From: Caenicola sp034331105
Lineage (GTDB): Bacteria > Synergistota > Synergistia > Synergistales > Synergistaceae
Assembly: GCA_034331105.1 (NCBI GenBank)
Contig: JAXQGB010000015.1
Span: 1 to 64,000 of the forward strand
DNA length: 64,000 nucleotides
Reading direction: 5' to 3'
A model generated the notes under the pieces. That model ran no database searches. It was not told the origin of the DNA and was given only the letters and a program-made list of their open reading frames with translations. Positions within the stretch are counted from its first letter, which is position 1; each line of letters begins with the position of its first letter. A program made the translations under genes and the position numbers. This document shows, in pieces, positions 61,226 through 64,000 of this stretch.

Positions 61226-61915
61226 ATGACTAGTTCTAATATCAAACCATTCAAATTTATGGAATCTGCAGTATTGCCCCTTGCCACGGGCATAAGGGCG
61301 CAAACTCTTCGTGAGCTTCATTCAGGCCTTACAGAGGTCCCGGACAGCTCGATCTACTTTCATTTCTGGGGACGTATGGTGAGGCCCCACATTTCAGAGT
61401 CTGAATTCAACAATGACTTCGCATCATGGGTGAACAGCAGCCTTAGGGATTTCATGCTGGCAGAGGCATTGGGCGGAATAAACCCAGTCAAATTCCAAAA
61501 TTTTGACAACATAAGAGCCGTGATTTTGAATATTCTTGAAAAGCGGCTCGAAAATGAAGATTTTCTCAGTTGGAAAAAGTCAGACCGGGACTTTCACTTC
61601 ATTGCCTGCAAAAAACTTATGTTTGAAACAGGAAGGGAGACATCAGCGTTGGATGATTTTCCTGCTGCAGTAAAACATACCAGCAGGGAGAGCTTTTTCT
61701 ATCACTTTATCGACGGAAGAAGAAGATCATCTGATTGCAAGGATGATTTCACGATCTGGCTTGAGCAGTTTTCCGACGAAACGGCAGATTTAAGAAAGAA
61801 ATTAAAGAATGTCGATTCATACCTCTTCTCCCTCACTGAACTCCAGCGCCAGGTCTTCTCTATCTTTGACGACTGGCAGAACAGCAAAGGAGGTAAATGT
61901 TCATGTCCGAAATGA
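61226..61915 (+). CDS. DUF5752 family protein
   Basis: A 229-residue protein. The first half has SSIYFHFWGRMVRPHISESEFNNDFASWV and the second half repeats a similar S-FFYHFIDGRRR...DDFTIWL pattern, so it is an internal duplication. It fits DUF5752, a family often next to trehalose-type glycosyltransferases, as here. Function unknown. It overlaps the glycosyltransferase by 13 bp. Confidence 0.83.
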   Translation: MTSSNIKPFKFMESAVLPLATGIRAQTLRELHSGLTEVPDSSIYFHFWGRMVRPHISESEFNNDFASWVNSSLRDFMLAEALGGINPVKFQNFDNIRAVILNILEKRLENEDFLSWKKSDRDFHFIACKKLMFETGRETSALDDFPAAVKHTSRESFFYHFIDGRRRSSDCKDDFTIWLEQFSDETADLRKKLKNVDSYLFSLTELQRQVFSIFDDWQNSKGGKCSCPK

Positions 61916-63141
61916 TAGATAGATACGTAGAAATTATTGGCGAGGCTGCTATGGACAGCCTGGTAAATATTGCAGCAAGGCTCAAAGGCAAAAAGATCGT
62001 GCATGTTAATTCAACCCGTACAGGCGGGGGAGTAGCTGAGATCCTTTCATCAATGGTACCCCTGTCTAAGGAGCTTGGCCTTGATGTCTCCTGGGAGGTC
62101 ATAGAGGGGGATGAGTCTTTCTTCAACTGCACAAAGATGCTGCATAACACTCTTCAGGGAATGCCCGGCACGCTTTCTGAAAGACAGATGGACATCTATG
62201 CAGTGACAAACGCAAGAAACGCAGAAAGACTGAAGGACGCTCTTAAGGATGCAGATTACGTATTTATACATGATCCGCAGCCTGCAGCTCTGATCAAAAG
62301 CTTCCCCCAGAGGAAGGGCAAATGGGTATGGAGATGCCATATAGACGTCAGCGCACCAAACAAAGGGGTATGGCAGTTTATCAAAAAACAGGTCTCAGGA
62401 TACGACGCCTCTATATTTTCATTGCCGGATTTTGCACAGAAGCTGCCCCATCCTCAATTTTTGATAACGCCCAGCATTGACCCGCTTGCTGAGAAAAATA
62501 TCCCTCTTGAGAGATCTGAGGTCGAAAAAACATACAAAGACCTTGGAGTACCGATGGATAAGCCGATAATCCTTCAGGTCTCAAGATTTGACAAATTCAA
62601 GGATCCCCTTGGTGTAATAGAGAGCTACAGAATAATAAAGGAACATGTGGATGTAAGACTTGTACTTGCAGGCGGAGAAGCTGACGATGACCCTGAGGCT
62701 TCAGAAATATTGAACGAGGTCAGGGCAGCCGTTGATGGAGACGAAGATATTTCTGTGTTACTGCTGCCTTCAGATTCTCATCGAGAGATAAATGCTCTCC
62801 AGACCGGGGCAGATGTCGTTATGCAGAAATCTTTGAAGGAAGGCTTCGGACTGACTGTAACAGAAGCAATGTGGAAGAAGAAAGCTGTCATAGGCGGCAA
62901 TGTTGGGGGAATAAGGCTTCAGGTGATCAACCGATTCAACGGGTTTAGGGTAAGGACTCCTGAGGGTGCCGCAATAAGGACACGTTATCTGCTTTCCCAC
63001 CCATGGAAAATGGAAAAAATGGGAAGGAACGCAAGGGAATATGTGCTTGAAAATTTCCTTATCACCGGGCATTTGAGAAGATACATGACAATGCTGATAT
63101 CGCTGGATAAGCAGGGAGATACGTGGGAAAGATGGGTTTAG
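61903..63141 (+). CDS. treT: GT4 glycosyltransferase, trehalose synthase TreT-like
   Basis: TreT-type enzymes make trehalose from an NDP-glucose and glucose. The N-terminal loop HVNSTRTGGGVAEIL (about residue 33) and the C-terminal QVSRFDKFKDP (about 224) and QKSLKEGFGLTVTEAMWKKKAV (about 310, with the E-x7-E type motif) are characteristic. Length is 412. The ATG at 61903 has better spacing from AAAGGAGG than the ATG at 61897. It overlaps otsB by 19 bp, which supports a trehalose or related compatible-solute role. Confidence 0.88.
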   Translation: MSEMIDRYVEIIGEAAMDSLVNIAARLKGKKIVHVNSTRTGGGVAEILSSMVPLSKELGLDVSWEVIEGDESFFNCTKMLHNTLQGMPGTLSERQMDIYAVTNARNAERLKDALKDADYVFIHDPQPAALIKSFPQRKGKWVWRCHIDVSAPNKGVWQFIKKQVSGYDASIFSLPDFAQKLPHPQFLITPSIDPLAEKNIPLERSEVEKTYKDLGVPMDKPIILQVSRFDKFKDPLGVIESYRIIKEHVDVRLVLAGGEADDDPEASEILNEVRAAVDGDEDISVLLLPSDSHREINALQTGADVVMQKSLKEGFGLTVTEAMWKKKAVIGGNVGGIRLQVINRFNGFRVRTPEGAAIRTRYLLSHPWKMEKMGRNAREYVLENFLITGHLRRYMTMLISLDKQGDTWERWV

Positions 63142-63938
63142 CACCGACCCGGTTGAAACCGGATAAATACATATCATTTTTTTCCTCGTATAAAAAAGCC
63201 TCCCCCGTCCTTGTGACTGATTATGACGGGACACTTGCCCCTTTTGTAAAGGATAGGGAGAAAGCATTTCTTACCCCAAAGACCAGGTCTCTTCTGAAGT
63301 TAATAAATGAGGCCGGAGGAGAGGTAATTATTGTCTCCGGAAGAAGACCTGAAGAAATATTAGACTTTGTAGGGCTTCCCTTAGAAATATGGGGCAGCCA
63401 CGGGATGGAAAAAATAGATAAAAATGGCAGGTACTACAGGGGAAAAGTTCCTGAAGAAGAACTTAAAAAACTGGATGACTTTTCATCACAGCTTGCTTAT
63501 TTCCCCCGTGGATCAGTTGAAAAAAAACCTTCAGGGATAGCACTTCATTGGAGAGATAGGGCAGAAGTTTTCGACATGTTCACGGAGGTCAGCGAAAAAC
63601 TCATCTCTGAAGCCTCAGAACACTCCCTGAAAGTTGTGCCCTTTAACGGAGGCATGGAGTTTGTTCTGCCCTATTTTACGAAGGGGACAACTATTAATGA
63701 GATCAGCGTACGTTTCCCCGAATCGACCCCAATATGCTACCTCGGGGATGACACCACAGATGAAGATGCTTTCAGGGAAATCCAAAATATAAAGTCAGGA
63801 GTGGGGATACTCGTCTCCGATGATCAAAAGGTGAGCGCAGCAAATGTCTATATATACCGGAGCGAGGTCGATATCTTCCTGGATTTCTGGCTGAATGAAC
63901 AAACACCGAAAGGAGAGGGTAATGATGTCGGAAGATAA
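63123..63938 (+). CDS. otsB: Trehalose-6-phosphate phosphatase
   Basis: A HAD-family phosphatase: catalytic DYDGTLAPF (about residue 33), VSGRRPEEIL and the acidic GDDTTDEDAF motif (about 201). Length is 271. The start is taken as GTG 63123, but ATG 63132 is also possible. It overlaps the TreT-like gene and the next, partial gene. Confidence 0.92.
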   Translation: MGKMGLAPTRLKPDKYISFFSSYKKASPVLVTDYDGTLAPFVKDREKAFLTPKTRSLLKLINEAGGEVIIVSGRRPEEILDFVGLPLEIWGSHGMEKIDKNGRYYRGKVPEEELKKLDDFSSQLAYFPRGSVEKKPSGIALHWRDRAEVFDMFTEVSEKLISEASEHSLKVVPFNGGMEFVLPYFTKGTTINEISVRFPESTPICYLGDDTTDEDAFREIQNIKSGVGILVSDDQKVSAANVYIYRSEVDIFLDFWLNEQTPKGEGNDVGR

Positions 63939-64000
63939 AGGCCGATTTTTAGTAGTATCCAACAGGCTTCCTGTTACCCTTGCCTGCAAAGAGAAGAAAT
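63921..64000 (+). CDS. otsA: Trehalose-6-phosphate synthase, 5' part (runs off window)
   Basis: Only the first 26 codons are in the window. The start overlaps otsB, after GGAGAGGG. The segment FLVVSNRLPVTLA matches the VSNRLP start of OtsA (GT20). With otsB and the TreT-like gene it would give a second route to trehalose. Confidence 0.75.

Overview
The window reads as a dense core-genome stretch of an anaerobic, amino-acid-fermenting bacterium, most likely a member of the Synergistota. The grounds are the gene content (an NADH-coupled tungsten aldehyde oxidoreductase, a selenocysteine tRNA, one XerD-type recombinase, a compact UvrC) together with the style of the proteins and frequent TTG/GTG starts. 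The phylum is an inference from recognition, not a computed placement.

Layout. 1-11284 (+): ruvX (5' end doubtful), mutS-mutL-miaA-ispH-rpsA, then def-fmt-NUDIX-xerD. 11333-11808: a non-coding inverted array of 11-bp-spaced heptamers. 11836-20637 (+): nucleoside phosphorylases, tRNA-Sec(UCA), tmk, holB-like, a PSP1 protein, ftsY, DUF4416, purB, glpX. 20722-21033: a small element bounded by inverted repeats. 21304-27338 (+): an operon resembling electron-bifurcating tungsten oxidoreductases (NuoE-, NuoF- and NuoG-like proteins, a polyferredoxin, an AOR-family enzyme) plus a MoaD-like protein; a structured RNA ending in a terminator sits between the electron-transfer genes and the polyferredoxin gene. 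27423-28826 (-): cysS. 28915-42132 (+): uvrC, ribD-ribE-ribBA-ribH, serS, a membrane/TagA fusion, ebfC-recR, a PIN-TRAM protein, ispDF and guaB.

42246-44061: a putative selenium transporter gene (yedE) with a TusA-like partner, then tRNA-Val(GAC). The yedE leader holds a small ORF with a strong ribosome-binding site whose third codon is UGA. A hairpin that fits the bacterial SECIS pattern follows at the right distance, and a further pairing covers the yedE ribosome-binding site. This looks like a selenocysteine-dependent leader switch and is the most novel signal in the window. tRNA-Val is flanked by two tRNA-derived fragments, as expected at an integration hotspot.

44479-54365 (+), AT-richer: a sensor kinase and response regulator, a secreted DUF6305 protein, a DctM-like permease, a 47-residue membrane protein, an M14 aspartoacylase-like enzyme, a lipoprotein gamma-glutamyltransferase and PgsB/PgsC/PgsW homologues. 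Together they look like one system for gamma-glutamyl polymers or peptides.

54738-58674: small stress- or envelope-type genes, mostly on the minus strand (dodecin, DUF4332, tiny membrane proteins, a SYLF protein, a secreted protein, CsbD). 58913-64000 (+): a tautomerase, a C69 dipeptidase and a trehalose operon (DUF5752, TreT-like, otsB, start of otsA) that runs off the window.
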